Program-made: the position numbers and the translations under genes
Shown: one piece after another, positions 7,610 through 15,524 of the stretch
Position numbering within the stretch: the stretch's first letter is position 1
Layout of the letters: every line of letters starts with the position of its first letter
DNA from: Erysipelotrichaceae bacterium
GTDB lineage: Bacteria; Bacillota_I; Bacilli_A; Erysipelotrichales; Erysipelotrichaceae
NCBI GenBank assembly: GCA_017441765.1
Contig: JAFRVK010000012.1
Span: 1-37,395, forward strand
Direction: 5' to 3'
DNA length: 37,395 nucleotides
The notes under the pieces: model-generated
Told to the model about the DNA's origin: nothing
Database searches by the model: none
What the model saw: only the letters and a program-made list of their open reading frames with translations

Positions 7610-8345
7610 ACAATTCTTTTTCTAATCTATACATCGCTTCCAGTGCGGTAAGGATCTCCCGCCGTTCTCCTTCGGCTGTCCTTTGAGCTCCTTCCTGATA
7701 GGAACCGATGGAATCTTCAGTGTTCTCTCCCCATAGGACGACATTATTCAAGATCGAAGCGGCATGAACATTTCTGAGCCGTCCCACCGTATACAAGGCA
7801 GCTGTCTCAAAATCGGTTGCCAGCACGCCTTTTCTGGACCATTTCCGGGTATCCTGGGCATCTTCATCGTAGTAGAACGATTCATGAGAAAGAACGACAC
7901 CCACATGGTATTCATAGCCGAGATCTCTGGCAGCCTCCACGCAGTGGTTGATCAGACGGTAGTCCGGAGCTGCCGGATAGATCGGATCGATGTAGCACTT
8001 CGAGGTTCCTTCATCTCTCACAGCGGCTTCACAGATGACCAGGTCGCCCAGGTTGATTCCTTCCTGTAAAGCTCCGGCAGAACCGATGCGCATCATTGTA
8101 TGGACGCCGATATTTTTCAGTTCCTCGATGGCGATCGCAACGGACGATCCGCCCATGCCGGTGGAAATGCCGATGACCTTCATGCCCTTGTAGGTGCCAA
8201 TGATGGAACGGTATTCCCGGTTGAACGTCAGTTCCTGTACATTTTCAAGGCATTCCGCGATGACATCGACTCTTTTGGGATCTCCGGGCATCAGCGCGCA
8301 AGGCGCGCTTGCGCTTTCATCCAGCTGTATATGTGCCTGTTTCAT
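7608..8345 (-). CDS. Uridine phosphorylase-like nucleoside phosphorylase
   Basis: The 245-residue protein belongs to the NP-I nucleoside phosphorylase fold: ALMPGDPKRVD (~17-27), ISTGMGGSSVAIA, RIGSAGALQEGINLGD, and the EGTSKCYIDPIYPA stretch that resembles the pyrimidine-pocket region of uridine phosphorylases rather than DeoD. Its ribose-binding segment reads DFETAAL where the family normally has MES or MET; the Glu is kept but the preceding Met is Phe. The likely reaction is phosphorolysis of uridine or a related nucleoside. It overlaps the adenosine deaminase gene by 4 bases and is probably co-transcribed with it. The specificity call is less certain than the fold. Confidence 0.85.
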   Translation of the reverse strand: MKQAHIQLDESASAPCALMPGDPKRVDVIAECLENVQELTFNREYRSIIGTYKGMKVIGISTGMGGSSVAIAIEELKNIGVHTMMRIGSAGALQEGINLGDLVICEAAVRDEGTSKCYIDPIYPAAPDYRLINHCVEAARDLGYEYHVGVVLSHESFYYDEDAQDTRKWSRKGVLATDFETAALYTVGRLRNVHAASILNNVVLWGENTEDSIGSYQEGAQRTAEGERREILTALEAMYRLEKEL

Positions 8346-9373
8346 TCTTTACATACCTCGTCTAGACATTTTTCCAGTTCTTTGATGATCCTTTCCTTGT
8401 CTTCTTTCGGCATGAAGGAATACTTCGCTGAATTGATATTCATCAGGATCAGATCTTCATATTCAAAACCCATCTCATTCAGACAGTGGTCATATTCGAT
8501 ATCAAGATTGGTATCGGACATCGTCATATTATCGGTATTGATCGTAACCGGTACGCCTAAGGCATAGAGATTGTAGGCAGGATGTAGCTCATAGGTCTCT
8601 CTGGTCTGGCACTGGACATTGGAAGTCGGACAGATTTCCAGAGCGATCTCATGATCAGCGCAGTATCTTGACAGAGCAGGGTTTTCATAGACGTGATGGC
8701 CATGACCGATACGGACAGCACCCATGTCGATGGCATCTCTCACTGTAACCCAGTCCTGGGAATCGCCCGCATGACAGATCAGCGGAGTGCCCAGATCTTT
8801 CGCAGTCTTGAACAATGGCGCAAAATTCGTCAATGGCACGAAACCTTCCGCGCCGGCGAGATCCATGCATACGACGCCTTTGTCGAGATATTCATGCACG
8901 ATCGTGGCAGTTTCCATATTCGCATCCCAGTTCACCGTTTCCGCTCCCTGGCACATCAGGCAGCAGATGATGCCTACCTTGATCGTCGGATTCTCTTCCA
9001 TGCCGATCCTGGCGCCTTCCAGGACCGCTTCGATCGCTTCTCTTTGCGTCATGCCTTTGTTTGTATGCAGCTGCGGAGCGAAACGGATCTCGGCATAGAC
9101 CAGTCCCTGTTTCGCGATATCCTCGACCAGTTCTTTCGTGACACGGATCAGGGACTCCCTGTCCTGCATGACCATGAGCGGGGCATCGAAGGCCTTCAGA
9201 TACTCGTTGACCGCTCCGGAATGGACGCATTTGTAGATGAACTGCTTATAGCCTTCCAGCGTATCGGCAGGTGCAGGCGCATTCTGTTCCTGAACCAGTT
9301 CCCAGACCGTTTCCGGACGGAACGAACCATCCAAATGAAGATGAAGATCGATTTTAGGGAAATTATATTTCAT
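8342..9373 (-). CDS. add: Adenosine deaminase
   Basis: This 343-residue enzyme has the metallo-dependent amidohydrolase signatures of adenosine deaminase: IDLHLHLDGS (first two zinc His), a long helical insert, LICHAGDSQD, the catalytic GHGHHV segment, EICPTSNVQ, and TINTDNMTMSDT with the late Asp. It converts adenosine and deoxyadenosine to inosine nucleosides, which then feed the phosphorylases and hydrolases next door. An in-frame ATG lies four codons upstream (9385), but AAGGATGG is well placed only for the ATG at 9373. The gene overlaps the uridine phosphorylase-like gene by ATGA and diverges from the nucleoside hydrolase operon. Confidence 0.93.
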   Translation of the reverse strand: MKYNFPKIDLHLHLDGSFRPETVWELVQEQNAPAPADTLEGYKQFIYKCVHSGAVNEYLKAFDAPLMVMQDRESLIRVTKELVEDIAKQGLVYAEIRFAPQLHTNKGMTQREAIEAVLEGARIGMEENPTIKVGIICCLMCQGAETVNWDANMETATIVHEYLDKGVVCMDLAGAEGFVPLTNFAPLFKTAKDLGTPLICHAGDSQDWVTVRDAIDMGAVRIGHGHHVYENPALSRYCADHEIALEICPTSNVQCQTRETYELHPAYNLYALGVPVTINTDNMTMSDTNLDIEYDHCLNEMGFEYEDLILMNINSAKYSFMPKEDKERIIKELEKCLDEVCKE

Positions 9374-9446
9374 CGTGTTTACCATCCTTACATTCTAATT
9401 ATAACCATATGTTAAAATAAAACTATATTGGAAAGGCCTCTAAGCT
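9374..9446. promoter_or_regulatory. Divergent promoter region between add and the nucleoside hydrolases
   Basis: This AT-rich gap holds a minus-strand TATAAT (9398-9403) about 25 bases before the add start, and AT-rich plus-strand -10 candidates (TAAAAT at 9413-9418, TATATT near 9424) before the hydrolase. No clear operator repeat is seen. Confidence 0.4.
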
Positions 9447-10397
9447 ATGGATAATAAGAAAAAAAGACCGGTGATTCTGGATGGCGATCCTGGGCACGAT
9501 GATGCGATCGCCTGGGTCCTGGCTTCGACGATCGATGATTTTGATATCAAAGCGATCACGACAGTTGCCGGAAACCAGACACTGGAAAAAGTGACGTATA
9601 ACGCGCGAAGGATCGCGGCTTTGCTTCATCTGGATGTGCAAGTCGCAAAAGGAAGGAACAAGCCCCTTTGTTCCGATCTGATCATCGCTCCGAATTTCCA
9701 TGGGGAAACGGGACTCGACGGACCGAAACTGCCGGAGCCGCATCTTCCATTAAGCGATCTTTCTGCCATTGAAATGATGGCAAAAGTCCTTCAGGAATCG
9801 GAAGAAAAAGTAACGATCATTTCGACCGGCGCACAGACCAATGTCGCTGCGTTGCTTCTGGCACATCCCGAACTGAAAGAAAAGATCGAAATGATCTCGA
9901 CGATGGGAGGCGGCCTGCGAAACGGAAACTGGACTTCCGGAGCGGAATTCAATATCCTGGTGGATCCGGAAGCGGCATATACCGTCTATCACAGCGGCGT
10001 ACCGCTGCAGATGTGCGGGCTCGATGTCACGGAACAGGCTTTGGTCTATCCGGAAGAATTCGAGCGCATCAGGGCTTTGCATAATCCGATCGCCGAAACC
10101 GTGGCAGGCTGGTTCGATTTCTTTTTCATCCATGTGAAATCGCTAGGCTGGGCAGGAGCGACGACACATGATCCTTGCGCGGTCATGTCGCTGGTACATC
10201 CCGAGATCTTTGATATCCGCGATTATTATGTCGATATCGAACTGTCGGGACGCTATTGCCGCGGAGCGACGATCGCCGATTATCAGGGAAAACTGGGCAA
10301 AGAACCGAATTGTCGATGCGTCGTAGGACTGGATCGACAGAAATTCGTAGACTATCTGGTCGAAGCCTGCAGCAAGTATGAGGGATGGGAGGTCTGA
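9447..10397 (+). CDS. Nucleoside hydrolase (inosine-uridine preferring family), first copy
   Basis: This 316-residue protein begins with the calcium-binding signature VILDGDPGHDDAIAW (~9-23), and has TTVAGNQTLEK, ISTGAQTNVAALL, MGGGLRNGNW, AEFNILVDPEAA and a C-terminal HDPCAV. Family members hydrolyse the N-glycosidic bond of ribonucleosides with water, giving free ribose and base. GGAAAGG lies about ten bases upstream. The next gene begins one base after its stop and encodes a related enzyme, so the two are tandem diverged paralogues. Base preference cannot be assigned. Confidence 0.92.
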   Translation: MDNKKKRPVILDGDPGHDDAIAWVLASTIDDFDIKAITTVAGNQTLEKVTYNARRIAALLHLDVQVAKGRNKPLCSDLIIAPNFHGETGLDGPKLPEPHLPLSDLSAIEMMAKVLQESEEKVTIISTGAQTNVAALLLAHPELKEKIEMISTMGGGLRNGNWTSGAEFNILVDPEAAYTVYHSGVPLQMCGLDVTEQALVYPEEFERIRALHNPIAETVAGWFDFFFIHVKSLGWAGATTHDPCAVMSLVHPEIFDIRDYYVDIELSGRYCRGATIADYQGKLGKEPNCRCVVGLDRQKFVDYLVEACSKYEGWEV

Positions 10398-10398
10398 G

Positions 10399-11331
10399 AT
10401 GAACAAGATACCTGTATGGATCGATACCGATACCGGTGTGGATGATGCGGTCGCTCTGGTTACAGCATCGATGCTGGAAGAAATTGAAATCGTCGGCGTG
10501 TCGGCAGTTGCCGGCAATACATCGCTGGAAAATGCGTTCCGCAATGCCAGGGATGTCCTGTCTCTAGTTGGCCGGAAAGATGTCAGAGTCTTTCCCGGTG
10601 CGGACCGTCCTCTGATCATTGAAGGACGGACGGCAGCCTATGTGCATGGCAATAACGGTCTGGGCGGAGCGGAGATCCCTTTGTCTGATGCGCCAAAGGA
10701 GACCGGAAAAGCCTGGGACGCCCTGTATGAAGCGGCACAGCACTACAAGGGCGAACTGATCGTCTGTCCGATCGGACCGCTGACCAATATCGCGATCGCG
10801 ATCGCCAATCATCCCGATATCGTTGACTGCATCAAGGAACTCAACATCATGGGCGGAGCCCTGATCGGCGGGAATATCACTCCTTGTGCGGAATTCAATA
10901 TCCTTTGCGATCCGCAGGCGGCTGAAGCCGTCTTCCGATCCGGAATCAGGATCAACCTGTTCGGACTCGATGTGACACACAAGGCGTTTCTGAATGATGA
11001 TGATATCGATGAGATCATCTCCTATGGAAACCGGGTTTCCGATTTGTTCAGAGATTCCAATCATCTGCTGTACGAATACAGGGCACAGCTTCATTGGGAA
11101 GGGATCTGCGAACACGATTCCTGTCCGATCCTGTATATCGCTCACCCTGAATGGTTCGAAGGATACGAGTGCGGCATCTATGTCGAGACGCAGGGTACGA
11201 TCAGCTTCGGCAAGACCGTGAGCGATCTATGGACAGACTATAAATTTGAGGACCGTCACTGCAAGGCGTTCCTGAATGTAGATAGAGAAAAGTTTACAGA
11301 AAGAATCAAAGAGGCTTACAGATCTTTTTAG
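10399..11331 (+). CDS. Nucleoside hydrolase, second copy
   Basis: This 310-residue paralogue of the preceding gene has WIDTDTGVDDAVAL (~6-19), in which the usual DPG of the calcium loop is DTG, then SAVAGNTSLEN, CPIGPLTNIAIAI, MGGALIGGN, AEFNILCDPQAA and HDSCPI. The motif differences suggest a different nucleoside preference from its neighbour. I chose the ATG at 10399 because GGGAGG sits just upstream; an alternative ATG at 10378 would overlap the first hydrolase. Part of the island that degrades nucleosides to base and ribose. Confidence 0.92.
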   Translation: MNKIPVWIDTDTGVDDAVALVTASMLEEIEIVGVSAVAGNTSLENAFRNARDVLSLVGRKDVRVFPGADRPLIIEGRTAAYVHGNNGLGGAEIPLSDAPKETGKAWDALYEAAQHYKGELIVCPIGPLTNIAIAIANHPDIVDCIKELNIMGGALIGGNITPCAEFNILCDPQAAEAVFRSGIRINLFGLDVTHKAFLNDDDIDEIISYGNRVSDLFRDSNHLLYEYRAQLHWEGICEHDSCPILYIAHPEWFEGYECGIYVETQGTISFGKTVSDLWTDYKFEDRHCKAFLNVDREKFTERIKEAYRSF

Positions 11332-11344
11332 AAAGAGGTTAATG

Positions 11345-12712
11345 ATGAAAACAGTATGGGAAAAATATGATGCGAAGAAAATAAAGAAAGTCATGACATT
11401 TTCCGAGGAGTATAAAACATTCCTGGATCATGCCAAGACGGAACGGGAGGCGGTCGATGCTTCGATCGCTCTGGCAGAAAAAGCAGGTTTCAAGGAATTC
11501 AGGGATCCTAAGAAAGTCAAAGCCGGAGACAGGTATTATTTCAATAACCGCGGAAAATCGCTGGCATTGTTCGTGATAGGCGAAAACAAACTGGAGGATG
11601 GCATGAACATTTTGGGCGCCCATATCGATTCTCCGCGTATCGATCTGAAGCAGAATCCGCTGTATGAAGACAATGGTCTGGTCCTGATGGACACGCATTA
11701 CTACGGAGGGATCAAGAAGTATCAGTGGGTCGCGCTTCCTTTGGCCATCCATGGCGTTGTCTGCAAGAAGGATGGCAAAACCATCAAGGTCGTGATCGGT
11801 GAAGATGAAAAAGATCCTGTCGTGAAGATTTCGGATCTTCTGATCCATCTTTCACGCGACCAGCTGCAGAAGACCGGTTCGAAAGTCGTGGAAGGCGAAG
11901 ATCTCAATGCCCTGGTCGGTTCGATACCTGTAAAGAGGGAAGAAAAAGAAGAACCGGTCAAAAAGAATATCCTGAAGATCCTGAAAGAGGACTATGATAT
12001 CGAAGAAGAAGATTTCATTTCTGCGGAACTGGAACTGGTTCCATCAGGGAAAGCGAGAGATCTCGGACTGGATCGGAGCATGGTGATGGCCTATGGCCAT
12101 GACGATCGGATCTGTGCCTTTACGTCGCTGATGGCGATCCTTGAAACGAAAGATCCTGACAGGACTTCTGCTTGCATCTTGACCGATAAGGAAGAAATCG
12201 GTTCTGTCGGTGCGACCGGAGCGCAGTCCGCGTTCTTTGAGAACTGTGTCGCTGAATTGCTGGAGAAAGCAGATTCTCTTACTGGACTGAAACTGAGACA
12301 CTGTCTGGAACGGTCATTTATGCTGTCAAGCGATGTCTCTGCAGGTTTCGATCCGAATTATCCATCCGTCAACGAACCAAAGAATGCCGCATATCTCGGA
12401 AAAGGAATTTCTTTCAATAAATTTACCGGTTCGGGAGGCAAGGGCGGTTCCAGCGATGCGACGCCGGAATACATCGCCAAGATCCGCAGGATCCTGGATG
12501 ATAAAAAGATCGTCTACCAGTTCTCTGAATTAGGAAAGGTCGATCAGGGCGGAGGAGGTACGATCGCCTACATCCTCGCCAACAAGAATATGGATGTGAT
12601 CGATGCGGGCATTGCCGTACAGAATATGCATGCCCCGTATGAAGTCGCTTCCAAGGGCGATATCTATGAAGCCTATCAGGCATATAAAGTTTTCCTGGAA
12701 GAGATGGCGTAA
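11345..12712 (+). CDS. M18-family aspartyl aminopeptidase
   Basis: The ~455-residue protein matches M18 aminopeptidases, dodecameric dinuclear-zinc enzymes that remove N-terminal (often acidic) residues in the cytoplasm. Signatures are GAHIDSPRIDLKQNP (first metal His and Asp, ~95), MDTHYYGGIKKYQW, MAYGHDDRICAF, TDKEEIGSVGATGA with the catalytic Glu pair, LSSDVSAGFDPNY and the late FTGSGGKGGSSDA. Two ATGs lie in tandem at 11342 and 11345; AAAGAGG is better spaced (6 bases) for the second. It begins 13 bases after the second nucleoside hydrolase and may be co-transcribed with it, although the link is not obviously metabolic. Confidence 0.92.
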   Translation: MKTVWEKYDAKKIKKVMTFSEEYKTFLDHAKTEREAVDASIALAEKAGFKEFRDPKKVKAGDRYYFNNRGKSLALFVIGENKLEDGMNILGAHIDSPRIDLKQNPLYEDNGLVLMDTHYYGGIKKYQWVALPLAIHGVVCKKDGKTIKVVIGEDEKDPVVKISDLLIHLSRDQLQKTGSKVVEGEDLNALVGSIPVKREEKEEPVKKNILKILKEDYDIEEEDFISAELELVPSGKARDLGLDRSMVMAYGHDDRICAFTSLMAILETKDPDRTSACILTDKEEIGSVGATGAQSAFFENCVAELLEKADSLTGLKLRHCLERSFMLSSDVSAGFDPNYPSVNEPKNAAYLGKGISFNKFTGSGGKGGSSDATPEYIAKIRRILDDKKIVYQFSELGKVDQGGGGTIAYILANKNMDVIDAGIAVQNMHAPYEVASKGDIYEAYQAYKVFLEEMA

Positions 12713-12737
12713 GCCATTTCTTTCTTTTTCTCTTTAG

Positions 12738-12746
12738 TGATAAGAT
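12738..12746 (+). promoter_or_regulatory. Extended -10 element before the zinc-ribbon trio
   Basis: TGATAAGAT (extended TGN plus TAAGAT) ends seven bases before the ATG at 12754. A purine-rich GAAG is the only ribosome-site-like sequence, so the message may be leaderless or nearly so. Confidence 0.4.
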
Positions 12747-12753
12747 ATAGAAG

Positions 12754-13479
12754 ATGAAATGCAAAAACTGCGGCGGTATCTTTTCAGATGAACTGGATAA
12801 GTGCCCATACTGCGGCACGATGAACAAGAAAGGTGCCTATAAGAAATATCGTCAGAAGATCAGGGATATCATTGACCGTGTTTTCGGTTTGAAGGCTGAA
12901 GCATATAATTCCATCAGCAAGCTCATTCTAATGTCGATTTTAAGAGGCCTGCTGATGATTCTGATCGTGATCGGTCTGGCATACCTGGCAAGCCGTTTCA
13001 TGCGTGTGAACTACTTCAATGACCCAAAATACGATCAGGAAGCCTATGACGATATCATGTGGGAAGAAGAGAATATCGATAAGCTGAATGAAGCATTTGA
13101 AAACAATGATTTCTCTTTGATCAATACGCTTTATTATCAGAATACGCGAGTCGTTGGCCGGTGGTCTCACTATGATACCTATTGTCTGCGCAAACAGTAT
13201 CAGGATGTATCAGGTACTCTGGATTCTTCCTATTTCAACACCTATGAATTGACAAAAGTCCTTTATTTCCTCTGTGACCCGGATTATTTCTGCAGCCCGG
13301 AGAAGTGGACGCAGGATGACTGGAACGAATATGAAGAAGATCGCAGACAGATCATTTCGAGAATGGAAGAAAAGGGCTACAGCGAACAGGAACTTGTAGA
13401 GATCTATGAAACGCATGCCGATGAATACGGTTATCTCACTGCTTCTGAGCTGGATAAGTATCTCAAGGAGGGCAACTGA
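12754..13479 (+). CDS. Zinc-ribbon membrane protein, first gene of trio
   Basis: I do not recognise this 241-residue protein beyond its parts. Residues 3-20 form a zinc ribbon (CKNCG, then CPYCG). A basic linker follows, then one membrane segment (~64-83, ILRGLLMILIVIGLAYLAS), then ~150 residues rich in Tyr, Asp and Glu with Cys residues, probably outside the cell. The ribbon would be cytoplasmic. The extracytoplasmic part shares a loose pattern (acidic-Phe segment NNDFSLINTLYYQN) with the two following gene products. Its TGA overlaps the ATG of the next gene by one base. A sensor or envelope role is conceivable but unproven. Confidence 0.75.
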   Translation: MKCKNCGGIFSDELDKCPYCGTMNKKGAYKKYRQKIRDIIDRVFGLKAEAYNSISKLILMSILRGLLMILIVIGLAYLASRFMRVNYFNDPKYDQEAYDDIMWEEENIDKLNEAFENNDFSLINTLYYQNTRVVGRWSHYDTYCLRKQYQDVSGTLDSSYFNTYELTKVLYFLCDPDYFCSPEKWTQDDWNEYEEDRRQIISRMEEKGYSEQELVEIYETHADEYGYLTASELDKYLKEGN

Positions 13480-14201
13480 TGGTCAACTGTAAGAAATGCG
13501 GAGCGCCACTGTCTCTGGATCAGGCCAAGTGTCCTTACTGCGGCGAGATCAACGAAGAAGCCAAGGAACATCTTGAGAAGCTGGCGAAACTGGATAAAGA
13601 CTACAAGAAAACCAAACAGGAGGTCATGACCGAGGTCAAGAAGACCAAGAAGGGCTACAACCTGCTGATCGTTTTAGTCATGCTGCTGATTGCGAATATG
13701 CTGATGATCCCGGTATGGGGAGCCAGCTACGATATCGCGGAAAAGATCGCCGTTTCCGACCGGCCGGTCAGTGAAGTCAAGGAAGAACTCGACAGTCTGC
13801 TGAAAGATCGCGATTATCCGGCTTTTGTCGTATGCTACGACCGCAACGATGCCAACTACAGGGATTATCGCGAATATTCCATGGTCTACAGTATGGCTTA
13901 TGACTACTGCCAGGTCATCCGGAGTTTTACCAATCATCTTTATGTCAATCAGGATTACTATACCGACCCTCTTGTCAAGATGTGTCAGCACATCAAAGAC
14001 TTTGAGGATGATTATGTGAGTTCTCAGCGCTGGGAAGATGACCCTCTGGTGCTTCAATACATGAGTGAGATCAAAGAGGAATACGAACTGTTTCTTAAGA
14101 CCTTCCTGCATCTGACGGAGGAAGATATCGCCGGTCTTTCTTCAATGAATTCGAGCGCGATTGTGGTTTTAATCGATGAGAGGTTGAACAATGAAGAATA
14201 G
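13479..14201 (+). CDS. Zinc-ribbon membrane protein, second gene of trio
   Basis: This 240-residue protein has the same layout as its upstream neighbour: an N-terminal zinc ribbon (CKKCG, CPYCG; residues 4-21), a Lys/Glu-rich probably coiled-coil linker (~28-55), one membrane segment (~57-78, LLIVLVMLLIANMLMI) and a ~160-residue outer domain rich in Tyr and Asp. The segment DRDYPAFVVCYDRN lies where the first protein has NNDFSLINTLYYQN. The start overlaps the previous stop by one base, and its end overlaps the next start by 11 bases, so all three are probably made in fixed proportion. Function unknown. Confidence 0.75.
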   Translation: MVNCKKCGAPLSLDQAKCPYCGEINEEAKEHLEKLAKLDKDYKKTKQEVMTEVKKTKKGYNLLIVLVMLLIANMLMIPVWGASYDIAEKIAVSDRPVSEVKEELDSLLKDRDYPAFVVCYDRNDANYRDYREYSMVYSMAYDYCQVIRSFTNHLYVNQDYYTDPLVKMCQHIKDFEDDYVSSQRWEDDPLVLQYMSEIKEEYELFLKTFLHLTEEDIAGLSSMNSSAIVVLIDERLNNEE

Positions 14202-14574
14202 ATGGGTCTCTTTGGCACGTTTTCTGATCGTCCTGTTTACCATTGTGCTGTTCTGCAATGCCTTAGGAGCTTTCATGGAGATCAAGAACGATATCAGTTA
14301 TTTCAACCGGTCATACGGTCTCAGTGTCATGAATGACCATTTTGAAAATGGTGAATATTATGACATCTATGAGCTTTCTTTCAAAAACAAATACTCGCCG
14401 GAAGAGATCAAAGTCGATACCAGCGAGTATGAAGCATTCGGACGTTATTACTATGCCCATCTCATGGCACAGATGCATCCCGAGGATCCTGTGTATCAGG
14501 AAAGGATGCAGAAAGAAAAAGATCAGATTACTTGGAAGAGGATCCTGTATCTGATCGATGAATTAGAGAAATAG
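14191..14574 (+). CDS. Small membrane protein, third gene of trio
   Basis: This 127-residue product has one N-terminal membrane segment (~8-27, ARFLIVLFTIVLFCNALGAF) and a ~100-residue outer domain with NGEYYDIYELSFKN, positioned like the corresponding segments of the two preceding proteins. The zinc ribbon is missing, so it looks like a shortened member of the same family. It overlaps the second gene by 11 bases. Its TAG is followed at once by the stop of degV on the other strand, with no base between them and no terminator. Function unknown. Confidence 0.7.
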   Translation: MKNRWVSLARFLIVLFTIVLFCNALGAFMEIKNDISYFNRSYGLSVMNDHFENGEYYDIYELSFKNKYSPEEIKVDTSEYEAFGRYYYAHLMAQMHPEDPVYQERMQKEKDQITWKRILYLIDELEK

Positions 14575-15420
14575 CTATTTGCGGATATATGCGACAGCGC
14601 AGGCATTCGGGCCGATATGCGCACCGACGGTCGCTCCGACCGGAATGATGTGTTCCTCCGGAATGTCGTAGCCTGCTTCCAGGAGCTTGTCTCTCAGCTT
14701 ATATGCGTTATCCTTTACATACGTATACATCACATAGACCGGGTAATCCAGGTCTGTTTTATTTTCCATCTGATCGACGATATACTGGATCGCTTTCCTG
14801 ATACCGATGTGTTTGGCAGGAATATCGGCTTTGCCCTGACAGCTTGCTCCGTTATGCATGATCGGTTTGATGTGACCAAGCTGTGCGATATAGTAGCTCA
14901 CATTCGAAATACGCCCGTTCTTATACAGATACTCCAAAGTATCCATGATCGTCAGGATCTCGGTGCGGTATTTCAGTTCATTGATGAAATCGACGATCTC
15001 CAGGGCGGTCTTTCCTTCGTCCCGCAAAGCGACAGCCTTTTCCACCAGCAGCCTTTGTCCTCCTGTGCAGCTCATCGTATCGATGATATAGACCCGATCG
15101 TAACCGACCATATTCCTGACAGACATCGCGGTCTGATAGTCTCCGGAGAGTTCTTTCGATAACGGGATATAGATGACATCATCTCCGTTTGTCTGAGCCT
15201 TCTCAAACAGTTCTTCAAACAGGGAAGGGGCAGGCTGAGATGTCTTAGGAAAATTACTGTCGGTCTGCAGGCGTTCAAAGAACTGGTTCTTGGTGATCGA
15301 GATGTTTTCCAGATAGTTGTCATCGCCGAAACTGACGGACATCGGCAGATATTCGACGTTCATTTTTTGGAGTTCTTCCAGTTCGAAATCGGCAGCAGAA
15401 TCTGTAGCGATTATGATCAT
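14575..15420 (-). CDS. DegV-family fatty-acid-binding protein (FakB-like)
   Basis: The 281-residue protein is a typical DegV/FakB protein, which binds a single fatty acid in the cytoplasm and presents it for phosphorylation by the FakA kinase. Landmarks are the N-terminal IIATDSAADF, the YLPMSVSFGD segment, SQPAPSLFEE, IYIPLSKELSGDYQTA, SCTGGQRLLV, and the late VGATVGAHIGPNACA lid. No fakA is present in the window. The start has GAGGT eight bases upstream and diverges from tex. The substrate chain length cannot be inferred. Confidence 0.92.
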   Translation of the reverse strand: MIIIATDSAADFELEELQKMNVEYLPMSVSFGDDNYLENISITKNQFFERLQTDSNFPKTSQPAPSLFEELFEKAQTNGDDVIYIPLSKELSGDYQTAMSVRNMVGYDRVYIIDTMSCTGGQRLLVEKAVALRDEGKTALEIVDFINELKYRTEILTIMDTLEYLYKNGRISNVSYYIAQLGHIKPIMHNGASCQGKADIPAKHIGIRKAIQYIVDQMENKTDLDYPVYVMYTYVKDNAYKLRDKLLEAGYDIPEEHIIPVGATVGAHIGPNACAVAYIRK

Positions 15421-15447
15421 AATATTTACCTCTTGATTACATTCTAT

Positions 15448-15501
15448 ATTCTATCATTTTCTTTAAGAGCTTGTTAAAAAGAGATGCAAATGCGATACAA
15501 T
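15448..15501. promoter_or_regulatory. Overlapping divergent promoters for degV and tex
   Basis: For degV (minus strand): TTAACA (15472-15477), 18 bases with an extended TGA, TAGAAT (15448-15453). For tex (plus strand): TTGTTA (15471-15476), 19 bases, TACAAT (15496-15501). The two -35 hexamers occupy the same bases on opposite strands, so polymerase binding for one gene should exclude the other. Confidence 0.5.
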
Positions 15502-15524
15502 GGTCTTTGTGAGGTTTTAAGAAT

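Noticed and set aside
8693-9415. A 240-residue plus-strand open frame
   Set aside because: It lies antisense to the well-supported adenosine deaminase and has no domain logic; its codons mirror the deaminase frame.
12044-12301. Small minus-strand open frames inside the M18 gene and similar shadows elsewhere
   Set aside because: They overlap strongly supported enzymes, lack ribosome sites and show no recognisable domains.
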